A stretch of 64,000 nucleotides of DNA from Pseudoneurospora amorphoporcata (GCA_033297205.1 MU859141.1:14847-78846), one strand, 5' to 3'. Numbered from the stretch's first letter, positions 1 through 11,768 are shown. Notes: generated by a model from the sequence alone, not told the origin. Made by a program: numbers and translations.

Positions 1-106
1 TTTTTTTTTTGTTTGTTTTGGGTTGTGGTCGCGTTCATTAATCCAAATTTAAAATTTAGGGTGGGGGTTTTTTTCTGGGTTTTTTTTTAAAACAACCAAA
101 ATTCCC

Positions 107-137
<31 letters not shown>

Positions 138-403
138 AAAATTCCATTACCGAACTCCTCCTTCCCTTGCTCGTTCCAACTTCTCCCTACAGCTCGACCA
201 ACACTTCGATTTCTCCTTCCATACTACCAACGCGACATCTCAGCTTCCTCTCCACCTGGAAGATTATACATTCGCAATTACATGACCAAAAAATCACATC
301 ACCCAAAAATTCACAATCCCCTGGAATTGGTTCTCAGCTCATCTGCAATTTCGTCGGGAAGCAACCGGGTGATGCTGCCTGTTAACTGACAAACATCCTC
401 GTT
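1..403. other. Upstream flank and 5' leader of the first gene
   Basis: No coding region is supported. The stretch begins with T-rich low-complexity sequence and holds a compound homopolymer of 24 C followed by 14 A at 104-141. The part from about 150 to 403 is pyrimidine-rich, as expected for the leader of the gene starting at 404. A 72-codon open frame (167-385) overlaps this leader; it shows no recognisable family and is probably non-coding. Confidence 0.6.
104..141. repeat. Compound homopolymer C24-A14
   Basis: An uninterrupted run of 24 C (104-127) passes directly into 14 A (128-141) and is flanked on both sides by ATTCC-like bases. A second junction of the same C-then-A form occurs at 11757-11801. 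Such tracts are unstable and their lengths in an assembly are unreliable. Confidence 0.9.
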
Positions 404-3061
404 ATGGAATCGCAGGCAGGCAATTCTACAAGAATATCAGATACCGAAGCCAATAAGCCGGTATCTTCGCCCAGCACACGTTCCGACAGAAAGCTCTCGT
501 CCTCCACCCCAGCGTTCCTCTTTCCAAAGCCGCAAGGGAACGACAAGCTAGCAACCTGGGTCTCGAACAGTTCACCTGATATCCGACAGAATCTCCCCAT
601 CATGTCCGACACCGGGGATTTGGCCGACTCGGCCTACGAAATGATTAGCAATCACCCTGAATTTAGCAGCCAAGATAGTCCGTTTGGTAGTCAAGACGAC
701 GCTTTGTCTGAGAGCATCAGCTCTCTGCCACCGCCTCCTTCCCTTCCCGACGATGTTCGCAGTTTAGATGGTTCGGAGGACCGATTCACAACTGAGTCAG
801 ATGAGGAACGCGAGGAAGAAGAAGAAGAACCAACCGACACGGACGGTGCCGAGGAACTGAGTTCCTCTCGTGCTTCCTCCATTAAATACACGGATCAAGC
901 GCTACAGTCTCCTTCAACAAATGTTTCGGCAAACCCTTTGCATTATGGCTCGGTGACCTCCATTCCCGATACGACAAAGTCTATTGAATTTCAGGAAGCA
1001 GCCAGCGACACCGTTGACAGTTCACCTGTCTTCGTTCGACATGCGATCAAAGAGTTGACGGGCGAAGAGGCCAAGGCGCTGAGCAAGTCTCTACACATTA
1101 ACGAGCCTCCCCGGTCTTTGTCGGTCTCGCTGCGCCAGACAATGTCACAAGCTTGCTTGTCTACCGATGAGCCCTTGCGAGTTTTATACACAGGTTCCGC
1201 AGCAGCGCAGAGGGACATCATGCTCAAAATCTCATCCGCTATCTGGGTCTCACCAAAGGACGGCCATAAGGAGGACGGCCAATTCATGAGACACCGGGAA
1301 GGAGTTTACAACATTGTGCCCATCTCCTCATTTGGATCTGCTCCAGAACTGGACCTTATGGAAGCTTCAAGCTACCAAATCAAAGTTGAGCATTGCACCT
1401 CAGCTACTGTGTCACCACTGAGAGATGGGCCCGATACGGTTTACTCAGTTACCATTGAGCACGAGCGGACTTATACTTCTCTCCCCTCGCGCTTCGGCAC
1501 AGCCACTCTTGACCCTAATTGGGACATCCCCCATCTTGCCATTTTCTACTGTTCAGCAAACGCAGATGAGGAGGATCAGAAGACCAGAGAGGCCGCATGG
1601 GGATTCACCAAACGCCATGGCATTCCATCCATCTTCATCTCCGAGCATCTGCGCATCGACAAGCAGGCTGTCGCTTACTGGAGCAGGTATCTCGACCACC
1701 ATGCGATCCACATCTCCCTCGAGTCCAGCGATCCCACTAAGACGATGGTCTCTCGACTACTGCCTGTCGATCTGGAGTCTTTCGGGAACATCAATGCTTG
1801 GCAGATGAACCGCAACATTGCCTATCTGACGGGCCTGTCCGATACGAAGGGGTCCGGAAAGCACCATGAGTTGGCTACGAAGGTTAACAAGTGGTGGCAG
1901 AACGTTACGCCCTCGAGGATGTCCCTGGCCCAAGTCATCGAGGCAATTGAGCGAAGGGGATGGCTGTTTACCCTGCTTCTCCCGCTGTTTGCGGCACTCC
2001 TAGCCCAACTTTTCGTAGGCAATCTGGCAGCGCATCAACTCCAGTTACTGCGGGCGTCGCAAGCCCCGGCGGTCATTGAGACGACTCCGGTACTTCCCTC
2101 TACCGTTTCTGTCAAGATCACGCACACCTCTACAGCAACAGTCGTGGTCAATATTACATCCACCCAGATTGTTCAGGCCACACCTTCGACAAAGCCATCA
2201 GTTAGTAGCTTGGCCTCTGCTCTATCTTACGCTGGTCTGCTCTTGGATCGGCCCTCCGACACCCCAGCCGAGACTCAACCTCAGAAGACAATCTGCTCAG
2301 TGCGGGTGAACAGCCCGAATGAACTACTGGTCGTGATACCCTCCAGCAGCAAGGCGATGTGGTTGGCAAAGGGCGCGATCGACATTGATGTGTATCAGGG
2401 GGAGGAGCGACTCAAGACGAAGCTTTCTTCTGTGGATGAAGGTATCTTGATCGAATTGCCGGTCAAGCAGGCTCAAGGGCGCTTCAACGTTTCTGTCATC
2501 AGCAGCCGCAGGCCGAAGATGAATGAGACCTTTGAGGTTGACTTTGGCAAGGATCCCATTACCGAAGCGCTCGAGGCAGGCAAACTACTGCTGCAGGATT
2601 TTACGAATGTTCTTTCCGCTGCCAAAAAGGAAGCGGTGCACATTGGATCGTCTCGGCTTGCTGAAACGCGCGATGCTGCCAGGAACACTTGCGAGAAGGT
2701 GGCTAAGAAGATGGGGAGCACCGTTTCTACAGGGGATATTGCGAAGTTGAAGAAGAAAATGGACCAGGGAGTTCGCCAGCTTGAAGTGTCCGTTGTTAAG
2801 GCGCAGATCAACTCCAAGCTGGTATGGCTCAAATTGCGGGGATCGCGTGGGGAATACAACGAGTACCTCGTCAATGCAACCCGTTTTCTTCGGGAGTTTG
2901 AGGCGATGCGCCAAGAGAAACCGCAAAAGTCCCAGGAGGAAGCTGTGTCAGATGGGCCATCTGGGTTTCTGGGAAGACTCCGCCACAAGTTGAAGGAGAA
3001 GGAACAGAGCTCGCAGGGGCGGAACAAGGGCGTGGACATGCTGTGGAGGATGATGGCATGA
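404..3061 (+). CDS. Conserved fungal single-pass membrane protein of unknown function
   Basis: An 885-residue intronless open frame that I cannot assign to a named family. Residues 1-245 are Ser/Pro-rich and disordered, with an acidic Glu run near 130-145. Residues about 255-480 look like a compact alpha/beta domain: a hydrophobic strand followed by a Gly-Ser-Ala turn (VLYTGSAAAQRD), then HLAIFYCS and IPSIFIS strands. One strong hydrophobic segment (about 518-545, GWLFTLLLPLFAALLAQLF) should span a membrane. After it come a Thr/Val-rich linker, a predicted beta-rich section (about 625-715) and a long charged helical tail. There is no N-terminal signal peptide, so the likely topology is N-terminus in the cytosol. 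The first in-frame ATG (404) was taken; ATG 602 (MSDTGDLADSAYE) is a plausible alternative start. The frame length and compositional structure leave little doubt that it is a real gene. Confidence 0.85.
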   Translation: MESQAGNSTRISDTEANKPVSSPSTRSDRKLSSSTPAFLFPKPQGNDKLATWVSNSSPDIRQNLPIMSDTGDLADSAYEMISNHPEFSSQDSPFGSQDDALSESISSLPPPPSLPDDVRSLDGSEDRFTTESDEEREEEEEEPTDTDGAEELSSSRASSIKYTDQALQSPSTNVSANPLHYGSVTSIPDTTKSIEFQEAASDTVDSSPVFVRHAIKELTGEEAKALSKSLHINEPPRSLSVSLRQTMSQACLSTDEPLRVLYTGSAAAQRDIMLKISSAIWVSPKDGHKEDGQFMRHREGVYNIVPISSFGSAPELDLMEASSYQIKVEHCTSATVSPLRDGPDTVYSVTIEHERTYTSLPSRFGTATLDPNWDIPHLAIFYCSANADEEDQKTREAAWGFTKRHGIPSIFISEHLRIDKQAVAYWSRYLDHHAIHISLESSDPTKTMVSRLLPVDLESFGNINAWQMNRNIAYLTGLSDTKGSGKHHELATKVNKWWQNVTPSRMSLAQVIEAIERRGWLFTLLLPLFAALLAQLFVGNLAAHQLQLLRASQAPAVIETTPVLPSTVSVKITHTSTATVVVNITSTQIVQATPSTKPSVSSLASALSYAGLLLDRPSDTPAETQPQKTICSVRVNSPNELLVVIPSSSKAMWLAKGAIDIDVYQGEERLKTKLSSVDEGILIELPVKQAQGRFNVSVISSRRPKMNETFEVDFGKDPITEALEAGKLLLQDFTNVLSAAKKEAVHIGSSRLAETRDAARNTCEKVAKKMGSTVSTGDIAKLKKKMDQGVRQLEVSVVKAQINSKLVWLKLRGSRGEYNEYLVNATRFLREFEAMRQEKPQKSQEEAVSDGPSGFLGRLRHKLKEKEQSSQGRNKGVDMLWRMMA

Positions 3062-4652
3062 AAACGGGACTAGTATTGCTTTTTGATTCAACTTTTGCCC
3101 GTTTTTCTAAGTTCTTATACATTCTCCTTCGGTGGGTTATTTCGGAAATCATTGGGAATCAAGGGGGGCGTCGATAACATATCAGGGCACTCGGAATCAC
3201 AAGGGCTCGGGACTGGATTGGAGTTACAACAATTGTGGTGTATATGATGGGCTCTGAGCGCTTCAGGTATTGTAGGTAGGTAACCAGGGAATCATTGTCA
3301 TTTCGCAGAGTATCGTAGATTAAAATGACCCTTCGCTGGTTTCTACCCGTGCCGTCTTTGTCCTGCCTGTTGTGATATGAGGGTCGAGTTGCTCGTGTTG
3401 ACAAAGTGATGTTCATCGTCGTAGGAGTCGTGATCGTGATAAAGCCCTCCCCCCCCCCCCCCAAAACAGCGCTTCACGACAGGAGGAGGACAGGCAGCAA
3501 GCGACTGACGCACGGACGCTTGCACGACAGCCTCTGGTGAGCCTGAAGGCGAAGACAGGGCATTAAGTCACGACCCAATCAGCGGATGCGGTTGGCACCT
3601 TTGGGTTTCGTTTGTTGATCATTTGGGAAGTGACCTCAGCTTTCAGGGCGACTGGAAGGAGGACGACATTGGGCGAACAGGTGCTAGGCAGGAGTGGTGG
3701 GATGGCAGGGTGAAGCGCGGAGGAGGACGGGAGAGGGAGGGAGGGAGGGGCAATCTTTTGGATTCCATCCGGGCCTATCCACCCGCCCTGACCCCTGACC
3801 CTGACCCTGACTTCGACTTGCCTGACTTGAGCCCAGCCCAGGCGCCTGGCGGACTGAGACCTGAGACGGGAGAGAAGAACCCACTCTCCAACGACCCGAG
3901 CAGAGAGCTACTATCCATTCATCCACTCCCCTCTAACGTTTTCCACTCTCTCTAACACATCGATTCCCCCCCACAGCCCGCCGAACGAGTTTACACTTCT
4001 GGATTAACAGTATCCGGTACGTACGTTTTACGCCCTTTTTCTGCACGTCCTTGTCGGGACTCTCTGTTTCTTTCTTTTCTGTCTACCTACCGACCCGTGC
4101 AGGAGGCATTCAGCATCCATCCAACTTCCCCGCACCATGGGACACACCCCGCTTCAAATATCTGCCTCTGGTGGTCTGTCGCTGGCGCTGCGCCGCCCGC
4201 TCGCTCACTCGGTCGCCAGACGAGAGGCAAGGGACAGACAGAGAGCGAAGAGAGAAAGAGAGAGAGACGAGAAAGAAGCAGACGAGACAAGACAAGACAG
4301 GGCAAGAAACCCCGCCTTGATGGTCGCCCGTCGTGTCGCGCGCCTACCTAGGTACCACCACCAGTTAGACAAGCCAGTCAGGTTTAGCTAGCGGCAGTGG
4401 CGGGATGGGATGGTTGGGGTGTGCTCTCGCCTCTGTTTCTCTTCCTCTTCTCTCTTGGGGGTGGTTGGTGTTTGGTTCATGATGCCTGCATGATAGGAGG
4501 AAACGAAGAAAGACATTTGCGAAACTTGCTGTCCCTGTTCAGGCTGTTGATGTGATATCACCAAAGTGTGCTAACAATATATACTCCTCACAGTTAAACC
4601 CAGCCCACAACACCTAACCAGATACCCAATACCAAACCAAGCGTCCATCAAA
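3062..4652. promoter_or_regulatory. Intergenic region and 5' leader of the RanBP1 gene
   Basis: No coding region is supported. Seen here: a C14 run (3449-3462), a G-quadruplex-capable run at 3729-3750 (GGGAGAGGGAGGGAGGGAGGGG on one side of the duplex split into four GGG tracts), short CCTGAC tandem units near 3788-3810, and a long purine-rich GA stretch (about 4232-4310). A probable leader intron of the RanBP1 gene covers 4017-4593. The palindromic TACCTAGGTACC near 4347-4356 is of a type common in this kind of genome. Confidence 0.5.
4017..4593 (+). other. Probable 5'-UTR intron of the RanBP1 gene
   Basis: A consensus-like donor (GTACGT) at 4017, a strong branch site (GCTAAC, ending 4575) and an acceptor (CTCACAG) ending at 4593 together define a 577-nt intron lying 59 nt upstream of the start codon. 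It contains the GA-rich purine tract. Only the splice signals support it; a transcript read is needed to confirm it. Confidence 0.5.
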
Positions 4653-5709
4653 ATGTCCGATACCGAGAACAAGCCCGTCGAGGTCAAGCCTGAGGCTCCT
4701 GCCGCCACTGAGGAGGTACGTTCACCTTCCTGTTCGCAAACATACTATTTCGATTCGAGATGGCGACTAGAAGACGTCGGGAGGGTGGCGAAGGGGTCGC
4801 ATTTCCTCGTCCTAGGACGATCGCTTGATGGGATGGTCGGGTGAACCAGTAGACATCAAGTTTCTTCGCCAAACAGAGGGGACCGCGATCTCCCGCGACT
4901 GTCCCGTTGTGTTTCGCAACTGCGCTTTACAGAACCAACAGAAGGCTAACGCGATGGCGCTTATAGACCAAGTCCGAGGAGAAGCCCGCTGCCTTCTCCA
5001 GCTCTTCCGTCTTCTCCATGTTCGGCGGTGGTGCCAAGAAGGAGAAGAAGGAGGATGAGGAGCGCGGCGACAACTCTGGCAGCGCCAAGGCCCAGCGTGA
5101 TGCTGCTGCTGCTGCCGAGAAGGGCGAGGATGATGAGGCCCCCGAATCTGAGGACGTCCACTTCGAGCCCGTTATCCACCTTACCGAGAAGGTCGAGACC
5201 AAGACCAACGAGGAGTCCGAGGAGCAGGTCTTCAAGATGCGCGCCAAGCTCTTCAAGTTCGTCAAGGAGTCCAGCGAATGGAAGGAGCGCGGTACCGGTG
5301 ACGTCCGTCTCCTAAAGCACTTCGAGAACGGCAAGACCCGTCTCGTCATGCGCCGCGACAAGACCCTCAAGGTCTGCGCCAACCACTACAGTAAGAAACA
5401 CCCTGGTTTCCCATTCTGGCTTTGACTACACCTTGCTTACATACGTCACTACTAGTCGTCCCTGAGATGAAGCTCTCCCCCAACGTTGGCTCCGACCGCA
5501 GCTGGGTGTGGAACGCCGCTGCCGATGTTTCCGAGGGCGAGCCCGAGGCCGTCACCCTCGCCATCCGCTTCGCCAACTCCGATAATGCCAACGCTTTCAA
5601 GGATGCCTTCATCAAGGCCCAGAAGGAGAACGAGGCTCTCTTCAAGGCTGCCGAGGAGGCCGCCGAGAAGGAGGCTGAGGAGGATGCCGAGGAGGAGAAG
5701 GATGAGTAG
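4653..5709 (+). CDS. yrb1: Ran-specific GTPase-activating protein 1 (RanBP1/Yrb1)
   Basis: Model: 4653-4715, 4967-5390, 5456-5709; 246 residues. RanBP1 binds Ran-GTP in the cytosol and helps RanGAP dissociate export and import-receptor complexes, so it drives nucleocytoplasmic transport. The Ran-binding domain occupies about residues 80-215 and shows the family hallmarks: the acidic segment before FEPVIHL, an ERGTGDVRLLKH strand, a KTRLVMRRDKTLKVCANHYI block that crosses the second splice junction, and the GSDRSWVW motif. The tail is Glu/Ala-rich, as in other RanBP1 proteins. Intron 1 (251 nt) has a GCTAAC branch and TTATAG acceptor; intron 2 (65 nt) splits the Ile codon of NHYI. The residues join in frame across both junctions, so the model is secure. 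The Ser-rich segment after exon 1 includes SSSSVFSMFGGG. Confidence 0.96.
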
Positions 5710-7584
5710 ATTTGTGGTCTAGTTTTGCATGAATTTTCAGTTGCTTGAGGAAAGTTGTCCAACCACCCTGTTCCATTTTCCGTTTTGGTGGGTGTTAGAG
5801 GGAACGATGGCATTATTACCTTCATGGGTTGGGTGATGGAATGAATGAAGGACCGCTACATAAGACATGACGATGACGATTCCCAAGCTAGAGAGCTGGT
5901 ACATGGCCAGCGTGTACGAGAAAAAAGGGGTTGAAAATCTCCGACATGAAAGCACTACATGAGAGGTATTGATGCGTTTGACGAGACTTCCGCTCACTGG
6001 TAACTTACCACGACGGCACGTTTGGGCTGGCATGTGGAAGGAGGAGGGGATTGCTACGAGGATCTATGTAACCTTCAGTTTAAATACCAGCTTTTAGATA
6101 GAACCAACACACTACCCTTTACACTGATGCATTTGGGGTTTGGGCAGGATCCTGGTACTTGCAACCTCGTCTCGTCACACCTCGCTGGCGGCTGAGCACG
6201 ATGGTCGGCCAAAAGATGGGATGAATTTGCTGGACTGCCTAGTTGACGGAAGCTGGCCAGTCTTGAAAGAAACATGAATACGGCATTTCGTTTGCCAAGT
6301 CGTCCGTGACGCGGTCTGCCGATGTTCGTCTTCAATTTCTGACCGCTTTGCGATTTCGAATCTTCTTCTCGACTACTTAACGCACTCGTGACGGCAATCT
6401 CGTTCGTCAGCGGTCTCTCACTTCTTGTCTCCCGGCGACACAAACTCACTTCTTGAAGCGATTTACTTCCAGATTTCAATATCTACTCATCACCGTCGCC
6501 CTTGACGACTTCTTTCCGCGATATCTCTTTTGCGGAAGTATCAGTTTTCAATCATCGCGATATCTCATCTCGACGAGAGTGGTGATATCCTGATTCACCT
6601 AGGTGAGCTCACCTTGCCAATATTGACGGTGAAGGGTAGGTGTACCTTGTTGACAAGGAAGCTGACTGTCCACCGCATCACAGCGCACTAGCCACAGTAC
6701 GCACAGAGGTACCTGCCTCGCTGATTGCCAGCGACAATGTTCAGCCACGGTTACGGTTCTGACTATGGCGGCGCCGCGACGCCTCCGTTCGCGAATGATG
6801 AAGGTATGTCCCTCTTGAACCAATTTCAGAGAGTGTATTGTACCGTGACGGGGACCAGGTTCCCCAACCACCATCCACGTCGCATCAGCACCACCGCTCA
6901 GCAACGCTTCCCACCATTGCCTTGTTTGAATACTCTTGAGCATTTTTCACCCCACGGCCATCAGAGAGGAGAAACACTCGGAGACTTGCCCCTCTTCACA
7001 AATCGCGATCGCATTCCCATCCCACTCTGTCTATCCCAACCTGTACGCTATATACATAGGAGCTATCCCCATCATTATCCCTGGTTCCCAACCGCCACGG
7101 CCCGCCGCGGTACCTTTTACCCCTCCGTAACGAACCAGCGAAACCTTATCCTCTCTACCGCTACAAAGCCCAACTGTAGCAGCGCGACGGAATCTGCGAC
7201 ACACCACACATTACAACACAACCAAACACCATCGAGCCCATAGTCCCAGACAGATCGACGATACAACTCGCGTAAACTTTACACGGTCATACATCTTGGA
7301 ATCATTGCTCTTCCTTTAGAGCTTCCGAACGCCACTGTTTAACTGCTGCTCGTCACTTGAGACAACTGAACGAACGACCAATTGTCAAAAGAGTGTTGTT
7401 CGAGTACTCCTAGGACACGATTCAGTGAAGAGAGAATACAGAAGCTAATCGCGGGAATTCATCCAATTTCTGGGAAGCAGAGGGCCTTGAGGATCGGTCC
7501 GACGTTCCTGGTAGTGCTAGCAAGAGTACTCGAACCAAGACTACCAGAAGGAATCCGAAGCGGATTCCAGGCGCAAACAACAAG
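5710..7584. promoter_or_regulatory. Intergenic region upstream of the Taf14 gene
   Basis: Contains the 3' flank of the RanBP1 gene and the leader of the Taf14 gene. No complete gene is supported. An exon-like frame starts at ATG 6737 and runs 22 codons into a good donor (GTATGT at 6804), but no continuing exon was found. From 7380 to 7570 the leader is rich in inverted repeats, including a perfect 8-bp hairpin with a 3-nt loop at 7550-7568, just before the start codon at 7585. Confidence 0.45.
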
Positions 7585-8685
7585 ATGATCGTCGAGGTTA
7601 GTCAGTTCCGGATACCCAGTCCAGTGTGGCTTTGGTTGGTGGCTTGCGCATAGAGCGTGCCTTCTGTACCGGCCGGCATACGGAACAGATGCAGAAAGCA
7701 AGGGAAAGGAGGGCTTTAGGGGGAGGTTGCGCGATGGTGATCATTGGGAAAGAGATCCAGTGGCTAACGTGGGTTTATCTGTCTACAGCGCAAGATCAAG
7801 GTTGTCACGGAGCAGCATAACATCAACAAGCCCGCGGCCCAGGAGGGCTATCCTATGAAGGAATGGACAGTCGAGCTCTACATTCTCGATCAAGATGGCA
7901 AGGAGAGACCCGCCAGATGCTTCACCAAGGTGACCTACAACCTCCATCCTTCGTTCGCGAACCCCATTCAGAGTAAGTAGATATCGGGCAGCCGTCAATC
8001 ATCTTCTCATCCTGTTCTATCGCAACAGTCAATGGTCGGCTAACACGCTTGCGAAACCAGCCTTCAACGACCCCCCTTTCAAATGCACCAACGAGGGTTG
8101 GGGTGAGTTCGAGATGACCATCGACATGTACACCACCGAGAAGGGCGGCAAGATCTCGATCGCGCACGACCTGAACTTCCAGCAATCCGAGTACGAGAAC
8201 ATCCACACCGTCACCTTCCGCAACCCATCCCAGGCGCTCCAGCAGCTCCTCAGGGAGACTGGCCCCTTGCCCTCGGACGAGGAGCGCAAGCAGAAGAAGG
8301 CGGTCGACGGCGGATCCAAGAAGAAGAGGCCCTACGACATCGAGCGCATGGCGGATGGCTTGACGAAGCTGAACGAGGATGACCTCCTCCAGGTTATTCA
8401 GATGATCCATGATCATAAGGATGATAATACGTACATCCAGAACAACCTTGATGGTAAGTTCTCTCACTTGGAGCGTACGTCATGGGTTTCTGGGGGGAAC
8501 GCCAGCGGATGCTAACTGAACATGTCTATAGCTGGCGAGTTCTCGGTGGATCTTTACACTCTTCCGGACAACCTCATGAAGATGCTCTGGGACTTCTTGG
8601 TAAGTTTGCCCCCCCTCCTACATCAAACCCATTTGAGAATGTGTCATTGACACCCATAACAGATCAAGGCCAACGTAGTCTCATA
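7585..8685 (+). CDS. taf14: YEATS-domain transcription subunit Taf14
   Basis: Model: 7585-7596, 7789-7972, 8061-8453, 8532-8599, 8662-8685; 226 residues. Taf14 is a shared subunit of TFIID, TFIIF and chromatin complexes; its YEATS domain reads acylated histone H3 lysines and its C-terminal ET domain recruits partners. The YEATS fold is clear from the second codon onward: MKEWTVELYI, YNLHPSFANPIQTFNDPPF, NEGWGEF, then a HDLNF segment. A charged Lys-rich linker follows, then the ET domain (RMADGLTKLNEDDLLQVIQMI and GEFSVDLYTLPDNLMKMLWDFL). All four introns show CTAAC/CTGAC-like branch sites and keep the frame. Exon 1 codes for only four residues (MIVE). The frame is open a further 52 codons upstream of ATG 7585 but has no ATG, and known family members start at about this point. 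Confidence 0.93.
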
Positions 8686-11600
8686 GTATGACTTCTCCGG
8701 CCAAAGGAATCTACAGTAATCGATTGCCATCGATTCACTTACGGAGTCGTCAGGGACGGGAACTCTTCTTTCTTACTAGATCACAGTGGGCACCATACCA
8801 TACCCAGTACACCACCACTACCCCCTATTCACCATTACTGATTCCTTGACATTTTCCACCCACATCAACACCCACTCGTCTTCCCATTCTGCTATTAAAG
8901 CCTTAGACTTCGAAGGCTCCCGCATTATCCTGGCGTTTATGGAGTTATGGTGGGACAACGCAAAAAGCAAAAATTGAGAAAGATTCAAATTAAAGCTTCT
9001 CTTCGGACAACGCGTGCTTGATTTGAGGTTCCAGGTGCTGTTCTTTGTGTGGATTTGATGGCCTAGGATTTGTTTCCGTTGATGGCTTCTTTACTGACAG
9101 CGTGGCTGTTGACTGGGTTGGTGTCTATGCTCGTGAGGACTGTTTACACCGGGAGGTACAGGAGTGGCGTAGTCTAGCTGATCAGTTGTGCTTCGGGCGG
9201 ACTTGAACCTTATCATGGCCAAGGCCATGCCCATAGCCCTGGGATTGTTATGGGAACCGAGAGATTTTGGGAAGGAGGTTCAGGAAGAATAGGCAAGAGA
9301 GAGATTGGAGATGTAATGAATCCCACGCACGGGATATGGAAGGTTAAAGGAAGATGATGCGCGGGTGAAGTACTCAGAAAAGGGTGGAAAGTTCAGAAAA
9401 GGGTGAGTGAAGGTACCTAATCTAAGAGGCTGGAAGGAGTCATGGAGAAGGGCGTAAGGTCCGGGACCTGGGCCTTTAAGTTCTACTTCATCTTTCCGCC
9501 TCGGCGGCCGTACCTAGTCCCCAATTCATGGTCTCTGTACCTTGCTCATCGTATGACGTACTAGGAGCAGAGAACATGCGGTTAGTTTATACAATTCAAA
9601 GTATGGATCAGCGGTAACTGTCCGTTCGCATTTGTTCACCCATATCTCTTGTGCCTGGGTGTAGGTACGAATAAACTCTATCTACATACCCACCTACTAC
9701 AGAGACGGTAGCTTGAGACGGAAGTCTTAGCTACGAATGTGAAGCAACTTAAGAAATAACACTGAAGTAGATTTGGTCTCCGACAAAGACGGTCCAGGTC
9801 TCTGTCCAGCATAACATCAGGAATGGATTTTCGGCACCGAGGCAAGCGATACCATCGGTGGTAGTTAGGTCATGCAAGTTATTGCCCACCCGACTGTACC
9901 TAGATAGCAGGTATCTGTATAGGTTATGTATGTAAAATTGTGTGCAAATAGATGATACTTTTATAAAAATTACGCTTGTAGAATATGTGGGGGTGCATAT
10001 ATATTGTCGCGGACTAGGGCGTGCAATGCCTAGGTCCGTTACACCACCAAAAGATGGAACGTGGTTCTGTTCGCTAGACTGAACTACAATGCACGCACTA
10101 TATAGGCAGGACAACCACCTATGTCATAGATGGCTAGATTTGCCCTGTGACATATATCTTGATAGTGCCTTTGACATCTGACACCGACATGAGACATCCG
10201 GACTGTCAAGTACGGTAATATGAAACTGGGATGTTGTAAATGAAAAATGGCAGTATGTAAGTACAACGGAATAAGAGCCGAACGGTGCAACCCATGACGC
10301 CGGAGGGAGGTAAATACTTCGGTATGATGACCAGCCCTGACCTGGATGTGTAGGATGGCTGGATCAGCCCTATTTTCAGGTACGTATGTATATATCCGAG
10401 GAAGAAGAACAACCGACGACGGATAAAGTCGTCTGCTAGTATGGAGTTGTTCCTGAGCTCCTGGGGCAATCCAGGGCCAATGTACCAGATCATGACCTGA
10501 TGTCAAGAGCACAAGAATTCTTCAACCGAAGAACGCACAACTGCTGTAAGTATATACCGAGGAGAGTGACATCGGTCAATGTCATAGATATGCAAGCCCA
10601 CGAAGATGGGGAAGGTGAGTTGGTTTTGACCATCTTTTTTTCTGCGGATCACTGAGGCGCCTGTGACCATTGACGTCTTTCCGAGATCAAGTCGTATCGT
10701 AGATCCCAGCACAGTCCAACAGAGCCCAGATGCGAGATGCAGAAAGAAATTTTTTCCCGCCTGCTTCTCTAGATTCTCCTAACTTCCTCCCAAGCCACGA
10801 TGTCACCTGATGATCAGTAAGAAACTGGGGAAAGTGGAGGTTAGGTTGCAGATGGCAAGTTGGCAGATGGATGGCAGATGCGGCTCTTATTTTGGCGAGA
10901 CCAGCGACAAGAGGACGTTGGTCTTGGCCAAATTATTATGAGCAATAGAACTAAAATTATATAGAGTATCACAATCAAATTTGGGAAGGCGGTTTAAATG
11001 TGATCTCTTTTGAGTCTTTAACGTTTGGATTTCGGATCGAGATCTTCGTGGCTTCATAGCTGTCACGTTGTCACGTCTTATTTTGAGCGTATGAACAAAC
11101 GTAGAAAAAGGGAGTCCAGTTCCAAGAAACAGCAGCATGTAAAACCGTCCGCGTGACTTGAACAGCAAGCAGGAGGTACTTCTTATAGAAAGAGGAAGGA
11201 ACGTGACGGCTGACAAGCAAAGGGAATAAGTAAAACGCAGGTTTATGATTCGTCAGTTTGCTCTTTTACAATTGACACAGCAATTGAAAGTCGATCACGG
11301 GTTTCCACTTTTGGTTTGCCTTCTTTATATTTCGTATCATCAGAATCATCCGCTGACTTGTTTCGGAGGTTCGTTGTACCGTTCTGTTCCTGTGATGCTG
11401 TCTTGGTTTATGAAGGACCGAGTGAGGCTTCCTTTATCTGTGTTTCAGTGTCGCAATTGGCTCGCCATTGGTCCCTCTATGTAATTCGTTCGCTTTTTGC
11501 TGAGTGTATGTACCCGTTATCTCGAGGTCGGACTGGAAGAGGTCAGAGGATGAGGCGTCTGTCAGCCTTTTTCAATGTCTTGCATCAATCGTTTCAACCT

Positions 11601-11768
11601 GTCTTGCAGTCCAACCGCATTTCAAATCAGATCTCATATTTGCTGCTGGTATCTTCCCTTGGCATCAGCCGTCATCTCCCGTTTTTCTGAAAGGCGTTTC
11701 TGATGATGGAGAACAGCTGGGCTTGTATGCCAAGACAGAGTTCAGTATACCTGATTCCCCCCCCCCCC

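Noticed and set aside
10084..10512. 142-codon minus-strand frame in the 4.2-kb gap before the Zn2Cys6 factor
   Set aside because: Random-looking residue pattern without ordered domains; other frames of similar length overlap it.
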